Assembly: GCA_023014335.1 (NCBI GenBank)
Contig: JAECYW010000012.1
Coordinates: 2,259,845-2,323,844 of the forward strand
Source of the DNA: Galerina marginata
Taxonomy: Eukaryota; Basidiomycota; Agaricomycetes; Agaricales; Galerinaceae
DNA length: 64,000 bases
Direction of reading: 5' to 3'
Part shown: in pieces, positions 46,801 through 60,005 of the stretch
How positions within the stretch are numbered: the stretch's first letter is position 1
Layout: each line of letters begins with the position of its first letter
The notes under the pieces: model-generated
Database searches by the model: none
What the model was told of the DNA's origin: nothing
Seen by the model: only the letters and a program-made list of their open reading frames with translations
Translations under genes and position numbers: made by a program

Positions 46801-47619
46801 CACATGGTCGGGCATAGAAGGTCTAGCGTCATCGTTTTCTGCGACCAAGGACAGCTTGTTTCCCACACCATAATTGGCCAAATCGACAACGCGCAACGCA
46901 ATCATCTGCAAATTCATCGACAAGCACGTTGACAAGGAATTGATCGCCCTAGAGATATTCTTCAGCAAAGAAGTCGGCGCGCTATGTCGTAGCGAGTCGT
47001 TTTTCTGGAGCGGCGTACGGTTGCCCAAGATGGACCTTTCCGTACTTCCACTCGCGTCACCTTCCTGACGCCCGTCGTCCGTCTCAAGTACATGCAACCT
47101 GTGCTTCGACGGGCCTGTCTGGGCTTCGAGGTCGGATTGACCAGAATTTGGTTCTGAGTTCTGAGCTCTACGAGTGTCCTGCAACCTTGTTCCCCACCCT
47201 GTTCGGCGCGCGAGCATAGAGTCTGATGTTTCTTGAGCCAGCGACAAAGGTGGAGTCATCTCGGCAGGAGCATTTGCAACACCAGGAGCGAAAGAAGTAG
47301 TACCTCCCGTCCACTTCGCTGCTTCGTCGACGAAGAACATCTCCGGATCATTTGTGTACTCTACAATAGCCTGTATACAACTCGGTGTCAGTGGAGAGTC
47401 CAAACTTGGTTCTATATGATAAGTGGAAGTGGTCCCCCTTACCCTTGAAACCACAGCGCTTGAAGCCTCTAGTGAAGGGCTTGAGCTCGATCGTTGTTGT
47501 GAGATGTACGTCACCCCTGTTTTTCCATCGTTATTGTCCTGTTCTTCCGTTATGGAGTCGGTACCAGCAGATATTAGATTATCTTTTGATGGCATTGAGA
47601 TTGAGGCACTCTGCACCAT
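40811..47619 (-). CDS. CCH1: Cch1-type four-repeat cation channel alpha subunit
   Basis: The plasma-membrane calcium channel pore subunit that in yeasts works with Mid1. The N-terminal cytosolic region (47619 to about 46720) includes SAPTSLLKNISRAINSL. Repeat I begins at VYPLTEPIILLLIILNAVIL (about 46710); its S4 region is GAFMALSVLRTTRLLMI. Repeat II lies at about 45290-44200, III at 43920-42780 with S4 FIQSLKALRVLRLITLIDKA, and IV at 42650-41640 ending WSQYMHDY. The C-tail has an EF-hand-like stretch (FKKIWSEFSNSKTGYLERHHF) and VADLVRLDRVRSFLKM, typical of Cch1, with the stop at 40813-40811. Many short introns; one at about 47480-47410 is 72 nt without a stop. Pore residues by my alignment: Lys (45549-45547), Asn (44598-44596), Gln (43010-43008), Glu (41885-41883). 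The start is the first ATG after an in-frame stop. Confidence 0.85.
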
Positions 47620-47655
47620 TATCTTCAATCAGTGGAAACTGGAAAGAGTCTAAAA

Positions 47656-49919
47656 TCAGCGTACTGAGACGTCTCTAGGCTGCAGAAAAACCGCATCTTG
47701 AAACGAAAGCCCTTAACAAACGACACTAGGATAAAACGGGTGCAACACAAACCTTCCTCAAAGCAGACAATATGAGACTCCAAGATGCGCTTGAATATTT
47801 CGTCTGCTGGCGGTAGAATGCTGTCGTCCTACTTGAAGTCAGAAACGGGTTACAGAGTACCATAGCACAGATTTTGTCTCTTACCTCTCTGAGTACGGAG
47901 ATCCAATCCCAATCATCAGCAATAGCCATTCTTGCAGTGGGGTTGAGCTGACGCCAAAAGAAATGAATGCAATAGGAATAATGTAACACATCCTGACATA
48001 CCTTCAACAAAATTTCATTAATGCCTTTGGTGGGATGCTCGATCTAGGTCAAAACGGCCATGAAAATTTGCCCCGAACAAAGGTTTCGAACACGTTACCG
48101 TCTTAGGACGAGAAAGATATTCCGGGTTTCTACGCATGAGGGCTGGAATATCCTCTATAGAGGAGACCAGGTGATGTCCTGTTCCTGGCGCAGAAGAGTA
48201 ATAACGACCACTGGTGGAACCGCCGGAGCGGTCACTCGCTTCTCGTGAGGGTCTCGAGGACGACGAATCAAAAGGACGGCCAGGTCCAGTAGTATTAGTC
48301 TCCGCAAGGCCGAATTCCAATGCCAACTTTTGCCAAACTTTATCTTGAAGGTCGACAGCTAAGGTACGGATGAAGAGGCATTGATTTTCATATTCAACGC
48401 CATCTTGGGAAGGATCGCCCATCCTAATCCTCGTTTTCTCCCTCGGACCGGGCCCGGCTCTGACCTCAGCGAAACCTGAGTACTCCCAACCGTATGTTAT
48501 CCCCGCGTTGCCTTGATCAATGGGCCGAAATTGAAGGAGAAAGGGTTCCTGCTCAGCAGTTGTCTTGGAAAATGTCGCCATTCCCCACGCAGTAGTTTTG
48601 TCCCAGCCCGTGACTAGCAAAACATCACCGTTCTGCGGCTCACGCCCGCGAACATCAAGGATGTACCGATACCAATGCTCAGCATTGGCAACCATATATT
48701 TACGAAACTTAGCAATGCTGGCAACATCCTCAGAATTTGCGCCAACAGGCATGGTGAGGATTGCACCTTCAGAAGCTGAGGATTCAAATGTAAAACCACT
48801 AGGACCGGTTAGACTGAGGCAAGAAAACAGATCAAAGAAATATCAAGCATACTTTAATGCTTCACTCCGAGACTTGACAGAAGAACTAGAAAGAAAGCTC
48901 GCTTCTTGAAATTCGCAATGTTGGTCAACGTCATGCGGCAAGAGGGCAAGCGGTGTAAAGTTTTCAGGGAGCTCTGGAGGGTTGAATGGGTGATCGTGAG
49001 GGACACAGATGTTGAACAGAAAATCGAAACTCCCGGACGCCGTTATAATCCCGACGTCGCCAATCGTCATGCCGTCACGTTGGTAGCTTATGTCGAGTTT
49101 TTGATTGGGACCTGGGATCCACAAGGGCAAGCCGCGACCTTTTATTATAAGGAGACGATAGTAGATATCAGAACTCCTCTGGATAGGAGGGGTTTGCTGC
49201 TGCGACTGGCTCTTCGAATGCCATGTTAATTCGTGGAGTAAGAGTTTACAAGAAACGGCTTACGGTGGAGTGATCCCGATCCTGGTCTGATCATCTTGTC
49301 ACAAAGGAATCGCAACCAAAAAACAAAGGATAATGCGTACGGTTTATTTGCTGCCGAGTATGAGAACCCTCAGTACTCATATGATCCTGACTGAGACGGT
49401 CATCTTGAGGCCTAGGTGGCTGTTTTGACGAAATGATTTCCACGTCATGCACAAACAGGTTATCAACACGCACCAGTGGCTCTGAATTTTGTTCCACGCT
49501 CTGGTCCCCTACTATAACAATTTCGTTCTCATTAAACGATAAATGAAAATTCGGGAAACTTACAGTGAAACGTAAAGTTAAGTTGATGTGCGCCAGCTGT
49601 GTTGAAGGTGCCGCCTTGTATGCCAACTTGTCGCGCGGACTGAAGAATGGAAGCACGCGCTCTGCTTGAGCTAAGACGGCCGCGAATCAGAGTCGGTCAG
49701 CAGAAGACAATTCTAAATTCGTGTGCACCTGTCTACTCCACGCGACATGGTAGCATTCGGCATTCTGGTCACAGCTCGGTTGGAACTGACGGGAATAGAA
49801 GATGAGGGGGTCGACGTTCCGCGTCCTCTTGTCTGGACCTGTCGTCCAGGAGCTCCGCCGCGTATACCACGCGCTATTGAGGCCTGTTTGAAAGACGAAA
49901 GCAATCGTTTTGCAAGCAT
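47656..49919 (-). CDS. Uncharacterised multi-exon protein of fungal type
   Basis: Exon 1 (49919 to about 49731) encodes MLAKRLLSSFKQASIARG and a Ser/Arg-rich stretch. Exon 2 reads ILQSARQVGIQGGTFNTAGA, and later exons include YYRLLIIKGRGLPLWIPGPN, GDVGIITASGSFDFLFNICV, WYRYILDVRGREPQNGDVLL and VTGWDKTTAWGMATFS. The last exons (IEHPTKGINEILLK; LNPTARMAIADDWDWISVLR; DAVFLQPRDVSVR) join in phase to the stop at 47658-47656. I associate this combination with large uncharacterised families in mushroom genomes but cannot name a domain. No signal peptide or membrane helix. The splice acceptor near 49262 (AAG) is uncertain. It ends 36 bases before the channel start codon on the same strand. Confidence 0.72.
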
Positions 49920-52900
49920 AGTCAGGTTTTAGGTAGCACCGAAGAGTATGGATTTGACATCACCCTATCATGCTGATCATGTCCAGACATCTGGAAATAT
50001 CGGAGCAGGGCAATCCTCCGTTAGAGGAGCAAGAGGATCATAAGTAGGAGTGAAGAAAGGCGCCGGCTTTTCGTTTGTTGGCATTGAAAGGTCGTGTGAA
50101 ATTGACGAAATAGGAATCGAGCAGGGGATTATGTAATAAACATTGGAGGCTTGCCCCTTCTTGGCCCCTTCGAAGTTCGCAGAGTAGGCTGGTACAAAAA
50201 ATGGTAGTAAAAGACGCTGAGACCTGATTTTAACACCATACTGCAGAGCATATGATAATACTAACAACCTATTCATTCAGGCTGCCTTCTCTATTTTATT
50301 TTCAACCAGTTCTTTTGAGATTTCCCCGCATCCTCGACAATTTAGACCCCAATAACTTCAAAACTAAGCTCACCTTGACCTTTTCCGTTCCTTTAACGCT
50401 TGTGCGTCTTTGGCTTCAAAGAGTACCCATAAGTGGAGACCGCGCCGCCGAGACTCGCAGGGTCAAGCAGGGTCAAGCAGCGGCATCACTTCTTTCCTTA
50501 TCGAGACATCGGCCCATCGGGACAAATTTCCGACCCCACGAACCCAAAGCCTGGAACCGGGCTTGCGTCGACTCCACCTGTCGAAAGCAACGACCATTCA
50601 GTGAATATGCCTGGAACTCGCTCGCGTAACTTCCAAAGCTATATCCATGCCCCGTTCTAAGAGACTTTTCTTTCAAGCATTTCATTCCCTGAGGCGGTCG
50701 GCTCGGGCAGGCAGCGCTAGGCAGCAGCCAAGTAACCAAGAAGATATTTGCTTTAAATACGTTAATTCCGCGTTACCACCGAAACAGTGAGAGCGTGTGC
50801 GCCACACTCACAGGACTAGCCCACGCACCACAGGCATGGGCATATGCGGCTGGGATGGATTTATTTAGGTACTTACTTCCCTCGATGGAAAATCGAAATT
50901 GGACTGAAGCTGGGCTTTGTTCATTCGCATGTTGCGGCACTACTGGCCCAGAATAACTGACTCGGATGAAGCACATAAGCCTCAGAGCATGAGAGCTAAT
51001 TATCAGAGCCTGAGATAGGTATTTTAAATCGGGATTTCCTCCCGCTCTCACCGAGCTCTTGTTCAAGCGGTAACAACATAAAACGAGAAAAGAAGACACC
51101 GTCGAGTTCACTCGCGATCGTACTTTATAGAGCGCCTACCTCTTGCGATCGTCGTGGCAAGTGTCGCGACGTCGCTGATAGCAGGTAAGCCTGGGTAAAT
51201 TATCGTGACGTTGCCTAGAGGTGAACCGGAATTCTAATTGGACTCAGAGAACCGAAAAACAAATGAGGTTCTTCGCAGTGATTTATTTATTGATACGAAA
51301 CGCTAGTTGGCTGGGATGACGGATGGATGACTTGTATTGGCTATATCATAAGTAAAGTTAATCCGAATGGTAGAACATTGAATTAAGATTCGAAACGACC
51401 CAACAACAATCCCATGGTTATTTTAACTTCAGCGTGACTTGTGGAACGGGTGGCAGCCTGAGGTTTATGAAGAACGATGGATGGAAGATGCCTGCAAAAC
51501 ATGAATAATAATAGGGCAGATCAAGAGACACGAACCCCGTAATTCGAAAGACTGGTCAACAGCCTCCCAGCTGCCTTACGTCCATCCTTTCATTCATCCC
51601 ATCGCCAAATTTATGTAATTACAACCAGCGAACACCCGATTACCGAGCGTTATCTCTTTTAATCATAAGGACACTTTTAAGTAACACCGCGCAACCTGCC
51701 AATGCCAGTGCCAGTGTGGCGTACAGGCATCAATGCATCACGCCCAAATGGGCAACCCAATGCCCAGACTCACCCGGACCCAGATAATTCCTGGGCCTGG
51801 TGTAAGTGCGACGATTTATATTTCTTTATCTTCCAGCTCTTGCCTTGTTTTCTATTTTCTTCGTACCTGCTGCGGGAGCCGTCAAGCTTCATTCCTGAAG
51901 GCTAAGGCACCTTACACTGTCCTTGCTTGTATTACGATTCGACGCAGTGTGGTGCATTCATGCGTGCTTTCAAATCAAAAGAACAATACGACTTAACGCG
52001 TCTTTGAAACGGCGGAGGTTTAGAGAGAAATACCAAGGCTGCTGCATTAACTTGAAGATGTAAACTATTTGTACGTGTTCTGAACCGCATTCCAGAGACT
52101 ATTCTGACTCCTCAATCAAATTACCCAAAGTTGACATAGACGCTTTTGAAAAAATCTTATGTCGGCAGGCGCATTTGCAGACGAAGGACAACACAGAAAT
52201 TGTGCGGTATTATTGTTACTTAGGCAACCTGGTGACTGCCTCGATTGACCGTCTGTCCACCACTATTGGCGACGGATAATGGGTTGACAACAATTCTGCA
52301 CCAGCAAAGCACAGATCTATGGAGTGATAATCTGCCTAGGCCTCGGAGAATCTGTGGTTGTAGATCAGCATAAGGACAAATTGAGAGATAGATTGAGGTC
52401 AACGGACAATCCATGCGCGGACGATCCTTATGCCCAAAAAAGCCGCTCGATGTAGACAGAAGACAGGACGCCCAATTGACAAGGCGGAGGTCGAGTGGAA
52501 TGAGTGAGGGGCATAAGGAACCCGTTTCCCAATATGCGATTCGAGGTCTTTATGCGGCCAAAACGCAGTTCGGAGACGGGCGCAGATGGTCCTGCAATCA
52601 GATAAAGATAAGCGCCTAAAGTGATTGTGGTCGAACGGGGATAGGCTAGCTCCACCCAAGATAAGAGTGAGTCAAGACAGGCAGCTCGATGTACCCCAAT
52701 CTTAATTTGGGCGGCAACGGCACTCTGCCAGTGCCGGCGGAGGTCTTCAGCGTTGGGGAAGAATTAATTATACGGCATTTCTCAAGATGCAGAAAGAAAG
52801 GTTCGCTCCAGAAGCAAAGTCACCGGCGTTTTCTTAATCCCTAACTCCTCACTAAGTCTAAGACCGTTTAGTAGTCGTCGAATCCAAATTAGCACAACGA

Positions 52901-55175
52901 ATGTGAAGTTTAGTATGGGAGTGGGTGTATTCAAGTCGGTTCCACCACGATATGCGCAGTAGATTCACGGCTCACGGCAGAGTATACTTAACCTCAGTTC
53001 TCAACACTAGCCTTGTGTTCTCGAAGGGAAGAAAGGACTCACATCAAGTTGCCGCGCGCCTTCCTTCTTATTTCCTAACTCCAGAATGCCGACTAAAAAT
53101 AAAACAGCTCGATGCGCGGTTTGTCGCCGAGTCATAATTAGTAATTGGGTATTCGGACGCAGAGAATGGAACCGTAGAATTACATGTAGTGAGCAATCCC
53201 AAAAGCAGCATGTGCATACAGATGGAACCAGCTAAATGACACCGAACGAGCCCATCCATAACCCTCACCCCACACCATGGAAGAATAACCCGCCCCGGAA
53301 TCGGAGGCGGACCGCGCTACTAATAGAAAAGAATACAAGGCGAGTCGTGTTGACTGTGGTGGTATGTCATGAGTGCCTCATAAGTATAATCCATCCTAAA
53401 AGACGACTAGTTTTCTCAAGGGTTTCCGAGTCCGAGATGTGGTGTGCGGTCTTGGACGGATCCATGGCGTCGTGTGACCTGATTGATTCACACACGCTTT
53501 TCGAGTCGGGTGTTCTATGAGCCAGCTGTACTAATAAATAGCGTCCTCTGGATGACAAACCGATATCCTAGAAAAAATGGGAAAACCAAGAGGCCACGTT
53601 GCAGAAAACGAAGACCTTCAAAGGACAGGAAAACAAAGACGGTCTGACTCGAATAAGCCCAAGCCCACCCCAAAAGCCTGAGCCCACCCAAATCCGTATA
53701 TTCGCGCGATCAAACTTCGATCTGTATCCGTCCGCCATAAACGGAGAACAGCGCCTCACTGCGCCTCATTCATCAGTTTTCGTCCACATTTCCGGTTCGG
53801 CTGTTTTTGTTGGGGTATATCTTATATGATGTGTGATGGATGGATCGATAGAGTGCTCCACTGGTGTGATTGTGATATCGATCAGCCTGAGGGCGGTGTC
53901 GTATCTTTGACCCTCACTCAGCCTTGCATCCATCTTGTTACAGTTCTGTGCTTAATAAAGCCAAGGCGTGCTTTGTTCGATATCGGATATGGCATTTACG
54001 GCGCACGGATGGGAGGGCATGCTGGACGGCGAACTGGGTGTCTTCGCCTCGTTGTTTTAGTTTGTTTTATTTTTAAGTAAGAGGACGCACCATAAATGTC
54101 GATCCTGGTTCTTGTCATGTTTTTGTGCGCCACGCATTGGACGTGCATGTAACCAAACCGGGACCGGGAGGAGGCGAAACTTTAAGTGAAGAATTGGACG
54201 TGCAATATTCTGAGCTTAACATATTTCCCAGGGCACGCACGCAGACGGGGTGGGGTGGGGGCTGGTGACCCTGCTTGGAGTTACATATGCTCTTTGTCGT
54301 TTTCTTGCCTTTATCGGGTGAGGGCACGCAACGCATGCTGGCACTGCCCGAATGCGCTAATCTGATTGTGATCGTCCATTGCCTTGAAATGATTGTTCGA
54401 CGGTCATATGGAGATAACCGACTCGCAGAAGACCCAGAGACGTGGAGTGTTAACGTTTGCCGCGACGTATGTATGTGCCGGATTCGGATTTAGCTGGGTT
54501 AGTCATTGTGGCACAGGGCATGCCAGTTTTAGTACTCGATATAGATAGATGGATGGACGGATGACGAGATGGATCGTTGGATGGGGATGTGATAAGCCCA
54601 GCCGTGTATTCGAGTTGGCGTTTCAATTTAGCGACGAGCGTTTCTGGCTCGGATTATTCGGCGGTTAGGCTTGCTAGTTTCAGAGAGAAGAATTGAAAAT
54701 AAACGGTCTCGACCCTACAGTTGCCTAGGGAGTATGTAAAGGGACAAAGAAGGAAGTCGTGCGGCGCTGGGAAAGGTCATTGAATAGGAATTGATGGCGA
54801 GCCAGGGAGGTGGGCCACATGGTTTCCCGTTTCCTTTTGCGATTTTTTTTTGATGGCGAATGGACTTATAGGGAAAGGGCTGAGTGGCGCAGCTGAGTTA
54901 CAGTCACAAACACGAACACCAAGTCTGCCCACAGTTACGTAAGCCTTCCCAACTTCCCTTCTTTCATTTCCCAGCCATCAACGTTCAACCGTCCTTCCTC
55001 GCGTTCATTTCCAGGATCGACGACATCTCTCACCAGACAGGTCTTCGTCGTGACCGATCTCCTGTGACCTTCGACATCAAACACGTCGCCCGACAGCGTC
55101 GCCGCCGCCAGCAACAATCAAATAATCCTCACACCTTCCTTCCGCGTTGAATTTGTGAATCCCTACTGAGGACAG
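49920..55175. other. Gene-poor 5.25 kb
   Basis: No gene supported. The left end should hold the promoter of the 49919 gene. Frames are short; a 99-codon minus frame at 49977-50276 has no homologue I know. A GATG/GGAT-rich microsatellite-like run lies near 54541-54590 and another TGGATGGATCG near 53836. No LTR, tRNA or transposase was recognised. Confidence 0.4.
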
Positions 55176-56450
55176 ATGGAAGATGCTATGTACGTCTTAT
55201 TTTTTTTCGCAATATTTCCTCTTTGAGTGATTCAACTGCTTTTCACGGCGCTCAGTGCACTCCCTCTTTGTTCCCTGAAGCAAAAATGACTTCTCGTCGT
55301 CATTTTCAATTCCTTTATAACAACCTGGCTACATTTTTTCGTCCTACCACCCCCCACGTTCGATGCCAGTGTTCAGTAGACCCGCGCAAGGCCCTCCAGC
55401 CGGATTTTTCGATGCATGCATCGCGTTTCAACTCTCGACGACGGAGATTGTTGTCTACAGTCTATCTGTAGGGCAGTTTGTCGTTATCGCATGGTGCTTT
55501 TTGTTATCATCTCTCTTTCCGAGTCGTTCTAACGTAGTTTTAGGCCGATGTCCAGCGGCCGTCGAATCTTTCCCCATCGCATACGACCTTGGCTACGCTC
55601 GCACGGCCTTCACTGGGACTGCTATTGTAGTTTGTGGACGGGAACCGCCCAGTCTACTCAGATTGTGCATACCCTTGGTAACGAGGTGATAGCTTTCTGT
55701 CATTCCTCGCCTTCGATTTGTGGTTTCCACCGTCAGTACATTCATCTCATTCTTTACCGCTGATTCTAATGACTTTCTTCATAGTCAACCTGACCGATGT
55801 ATACAGGACCGCGCTTCTGGAGTCGGAATACAACCACCTACCGACACTGGGTATGTTATTCAGATTCCTTTCATTGACATTGACCACTTACTTCGGCCAT
55901 ATAGCTTCGGGTGAACGTCCGTCAATGGGCGCTATAGCAGCTCCTTTCTTGATGAGTAGGCCTATGGAAGATGGGCCGTACTTCGAAGGTTTTTGTGGCG
56001 AGCACCAGTACGAGTACCCTGGCATAGTCCAATTGGCCGGCGCTGTCAATGAGGCGATCATAGGTATGTGCATCTTGTTTAATGATTAATATCCTGTACC
56101 TAATTTACTTTATTCCAGACTTGGCACGCACAGGAGCCGGTTCCGTAGCTTCCACCAGTCGTGCCCCGAATTATGAAGCTGCAAGAATTCGTAGGCGCAC
56201 GGCACTCGACAACGCCAGCACTGCTCTGGCTGCCTCCATCCCTGCTTCCATTCCTGTATCCCGAGCCTCGACGCGTCGTGCTGCTCGTCCGAACAACTTG
56301 GAGGCGGGAATATGGTCGCGCCTGCAGAGAGGCAGAGGCATTACTGAGTTCGAACAACAGGGCCTACTTGAGTGTTGTGGCTTTTGTAGACAGTACTTTC
56401 TCAGCAGCCTACTCCGCCGTCACCTCATTGTCTGTAGTGCACGTCCGTAA
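55176..56450 (+). CDS. Novel protein with C-terminal CCHC-type finger
   Basis: Six exons (55176-55189, 55228-55467, 55544-55731, 55785-55850, 55905-56063, 56119-56450) close in phase to 332 residues. The first intron would be only 38 nt, so a start at the ATG at 55286 is an alternative. The N-terminal third is basic and Cys-containing (VRCQCSVDPRKALQPD; FNSRRRRLLSTVYL). The middle has SHGLHWDCYCSLWTGTAQST and PMEDGPYFEGFCGEHQYEYP. The C-terminus ends CCGFCRQYFLSSLLRRHLIVC, which fits a C-x2-C...H-x3-C zinc knuckle or degenerate C2H2 finger. I recognise no family. It lies tail-to-tail with the MULE-type gene. Five consistent intron phases argue that it is real. Confidence 0.6.
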
Positions 56451-56937
56451 TTAGAACGCTAGACCCCATTTACTCTTGAATGCAAGTTTTGTTGATTTCT
56501 TGTCATTTTGTATGTTGCGAAGTTGTCAGCCTGTTGGTAACATTGTACGGTAACGGTAACGAGCATCACATTATGCTGTTTACTACGGTTTAGCACCCGA
56601 ATAACAACCTTAATGTCTTCTTTTCGAGCTCAACATTATTTCTGTTCTCCTTCGCAAGGTCACAAAGAGATAATGTCTGCCACTTGTCCTCCACTATCGC
56701 AAACGACTCCAGAAGGACTGGGAACAACGAAGTGCTAGAGATCCATTGCACAGAAATTCAAATTGAAATGAGGGCCCAAGGATATCAGCAGTGAAATGCG
56801 AGCGCCTCAAATCTTCTTTGCGCTGTGGTATGTTTTCAACGTGATGTCTTAACTGTCATGAGGGTTTTTAAATGGTGTTTCATAGTGCCGTACATTAAGG
56901 ATATGGGATTACATTCGAAATCGGCGTATCCTATGGT
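56451..56937. other. Convergent intergenic spacer
   Basis: 487 bp between the 3' ends of two converging genes. No terminal inverted repeat of the MULE-type gene was visible here. Confidence 0.45.
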
Positions 56938-59900
56938 TTAAAATGGTGCATGTGAGTCCTTTCTCTTCTGTCTACGCTCTGGAGAAGGTGGAAGTAATAG
57001 GGGTCGGTTGCTTCGTTTAGATCCCCGCAGCAGTAACGGCATTGTCTGCGCAGGAGGATTTGTCGAGGGATAGTCGTTATCAGCAGGAGGTTGTAAAGGA
57101 CTGGGCCGCGTCAATGGTGTAGATATTGTCCCGGCTGAGGCAAGGCCAAGCTGGATAGTGGTCAGGACACCCGATAACTCCTCTAACTCCTTGGTAGGTG
57201 CCAAATCACCATCGGAAAGCAGATTTGCCAGACCATGTAAAGATGGTAATAAACGATGGACTTCGTGGTTGACCTTCAACTGAACTTGCCCTCGTATTGC
57301 AGAATGGTTGGAAATCTGGCGGGCGGTCACTTCTTCGCCAACATCGTGTTCATAATCCGATTCTTCTGAAGCGCAGTCACCACCGAAAACTCCGGGATGT
57401 ACAGTCGTATAGCCTGTCAAATGGTCAATCTGGCCAGTGTTCTCGTCACTAATATCAATAGTGGTTGGATCACATCCAAGCGCCTGAATGATCAGCGGGT
57501 CCCATTGGATGGTGACGGGAGCAGCTGGTGGTGGAGATATGTCCACCAACTGGGAGATCTGAGCCCCGGGCGATACTGCTTGTCGTCTGACCTCATAGAT
57601 TTTTTCTGCATCCGAGCGTAATTGAGGGTAAAAAAAGCCTGTCTCGTGTCCATGACAAATCCAGTTATCAACTACAATCCGCATCGAACGCAAGTGTTTG
57701 CAAGCACCACCACGAGTTTGAAAATCTGGACAAGAACAAGATGCCCACCCTGACCTGCAAAACTCGAGGTTGTACGACAAGAGGCCACCAGTGGGTATAG
57801 AGCTGGCTGACGTGCAATATCCCATGTATGAATCCTGATCTTTCCGGACAATTGTCAGTCGTTGACTGTCCAGTATTTGATGTGCTCCAGTATCACGGGC
57901 GTTATCGGTATCCCACCAGCATAACGGCATCTTCTTTTGCGCTTCACGATTTTTGAGCATCTGGGTTCGATCTTCAACAAGGTCCTTACCCCCAGCATGC
58001 GATTGGAAACGAAGGGTGAGCCACCTAGTATATTCTGCCTGTGCTTTCCGATGACTGAATATTCCGGGAAGAATGCGAACAATCAAGGTGTGGATCAATG
58101 AGTCAAACCGTAGTCGGTGCCCAGAATGCAACAGTGAGGCGAGGTGTTTTCGTTTAAGAATTGCATTAAATGATTCCAGATGATTAGTGGTTGGAATAAC
58201 ACCCTCGATGGGAATGTTGAGAACCGACGAAGCAGATAGTCGACCAAAATCCGACCAGCTTTTCCACATTTCAACCGGCATCCAGTGAGTGATTAGGTAG
58301 TCGAGATGTTTTGCTCCCCCGCGCGCCGCTCCAGCAGACGTTGAGTCACCAGCAAGTTGGTCAAGTTGTGTTCTGTGAGATGCAATTATAGCCATTGCCG
58401 CAGAATGATCTATGGTAGCGATCAGTCTGAAAAAATTCAGTTGAATGAATAAATAATATAATAAGGTTAAGACGAACTGGACTTCTAAGTTTCGGAGGCC
58501 GTTTTTGACGTGGTCCTTCCAAAAGTCACTGCTATTACACCGCATTGCTGTCTTTCGGTAGTTTGTCCAGCATTGGCGTAAATGAAACTTGCATATCAAT
58601 AGAATAATTCCCGTCCAGACAAGTAGCAATGCTCCGCGCTCCTTAGTATCTGTGTCTGTGATTGCTACATATGGCGCAAAGGAGACTGTCGAATTTTTGC
58701 TTAGGTGAATTTGCCACTTCGACAGCAGCTTGTGTAAGATCTGCGTATTGTAGCCTGCATGCGTCGCCTGATTGCCTGTGGGTGCTGAGAAAAGAAAGAA
58801 AGCGATGGGAACACCCTTCCGCTGTTCGTCCCGAGCAAGGGCAATAAAAAGGAGTAGTCGAGATGTACAGACGCCGAAAGTCCCATCTAAAACCAACTGG
58901 GAATGATGGGCATACTTCCACGCAGCAGCCTCCATCTCCGGAGTCGAGATACAGACTTCGAAGCGCTCCCCGGCTTCACTTCTGGCAGCATAGTGGAAAA
59001 TTGCACGGTGAATTTCAGGTTGGAAGTGAGAGGATTCAGGGTTGAGCCAATCATGAATGTTGTATTCAGGTTTCTGTCGTACATCAACTCCGTTTCGTCG
59101 ACTAAACTTGCGGTACAGTGTAGCATTGTCAGAAGGAAGAAGATGATAGCGTATATCAGCAGTCTTGGCATTAAATAGATGCATTCCACGGTAGGCTGAG
59201 CGTTCCATCATCTCGCGGTTTCGCGTCTGTATCGCGGTAATGCTGGTGCTTGATTGAGTTTGACTGACAACATTGAAATTATCATGGAACATACCTTGCG
59301 CCGCTTTCTAACTGACCAAGGGCCACCTCGTACACATGTTCATGGAGAGGAACCGCAGGGAGACGTTTCAGAATTGCTGACCGGCACAGTTCATTATGGG
59401 TGAAATCTCCAGTAACCCGCGAGATCTCTCCGTTACTAGTCCGTTCGATAATTTCGACATGAGCTAGACAGGCCGTAAAATCAAAGGGCACTCGGCGACC
59501 ACAGTCTGCAGACCCTGTGTTCAACAACCCTGACTTTTTCTTCTCGCGCGTTTGCCTTGCCTTCGGGTCATAACCACATGAACTTCAGCAACATTAGATT
59601 ATATTAATGTATACATGATACAACGGGCGTAAGGTACCATTGAAAGAGAATGCGTCTGCGTGTATCTCCCAATTCCTCAGGGCCAACATTCCATGAATTA
59701 CTCCACTGAACATTCCAGCGATTATCGAGGGAAGTACGCGCCTGTCGATCAAGCCCAAGTTGTCGAAGCAGAGACTGAGCAACCTCCTGGCTGCCAGGGT
59801 CGTCAGGGGTAAAGAGGCGGCAGTCTTGCCTGCCGTTGGCATATAGGTCCGTTGTGGCTTTGGCCTGCTCGACGGTATGAGATAGGAAGCGGGTTTCCAC

Positions 59901-60005
59901 CTACCAGAAATTGTCAAAACAAACTCGGAAAACATAGTATCAAATTAGACGTACCTTTGCAGTAATAGGTTTTGCACCTTGGATAAAGCTGGGTGCTGCT
60001 GCCAT
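56938..60005 (-). CDS. MULE-type transposase-derived protein with SWIM zinc finger
   Basis: Five exons (60005-59955, 59900-59638, 59582-59295, 59242-58478, 58426-56938) give 951 residues with closing phases. A Cys-containing N-terminal region (LFQCSCGYDPKARQ, then FTACLAHVEIIER) may be a zinc-type DNA-binding domain. The MULE transposase core has Asp in LVLDGTFGV (58887-58885), Asp in AITDTDTKE (about 58662-58645) and Glu in NHLESFN (58176-58174), forming a plausible DDE triad. The SWIM finger CSCPDFQTRGGACKHL lies at about 57745-57690. A Ser/Pro-rich tail ends in a basic KRSNR/RRQKRK stretch. In exon 4/5 the 51-nt intron lacks a stop. Either an intact mobile element or a host-adopted copy: the frame and catalytic residues are intact, but I found no terminal inverted repeats. 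Confidence 0.82.

Noticed and set aside
49977..50276. Minus-strand 99-codon frame just upstream of the 49919 gene
   Set aside because: It ends before that gene, has no recognisable domain, and lies in the likely promoter region.
59243..59294. A 31-nt intron ending at 59264 in the MULE-type gene
   Set aside because: Too short for these genes; the next in-phase acceptor gives a normal 52-nt intron and a better family match (ASITAIQ).
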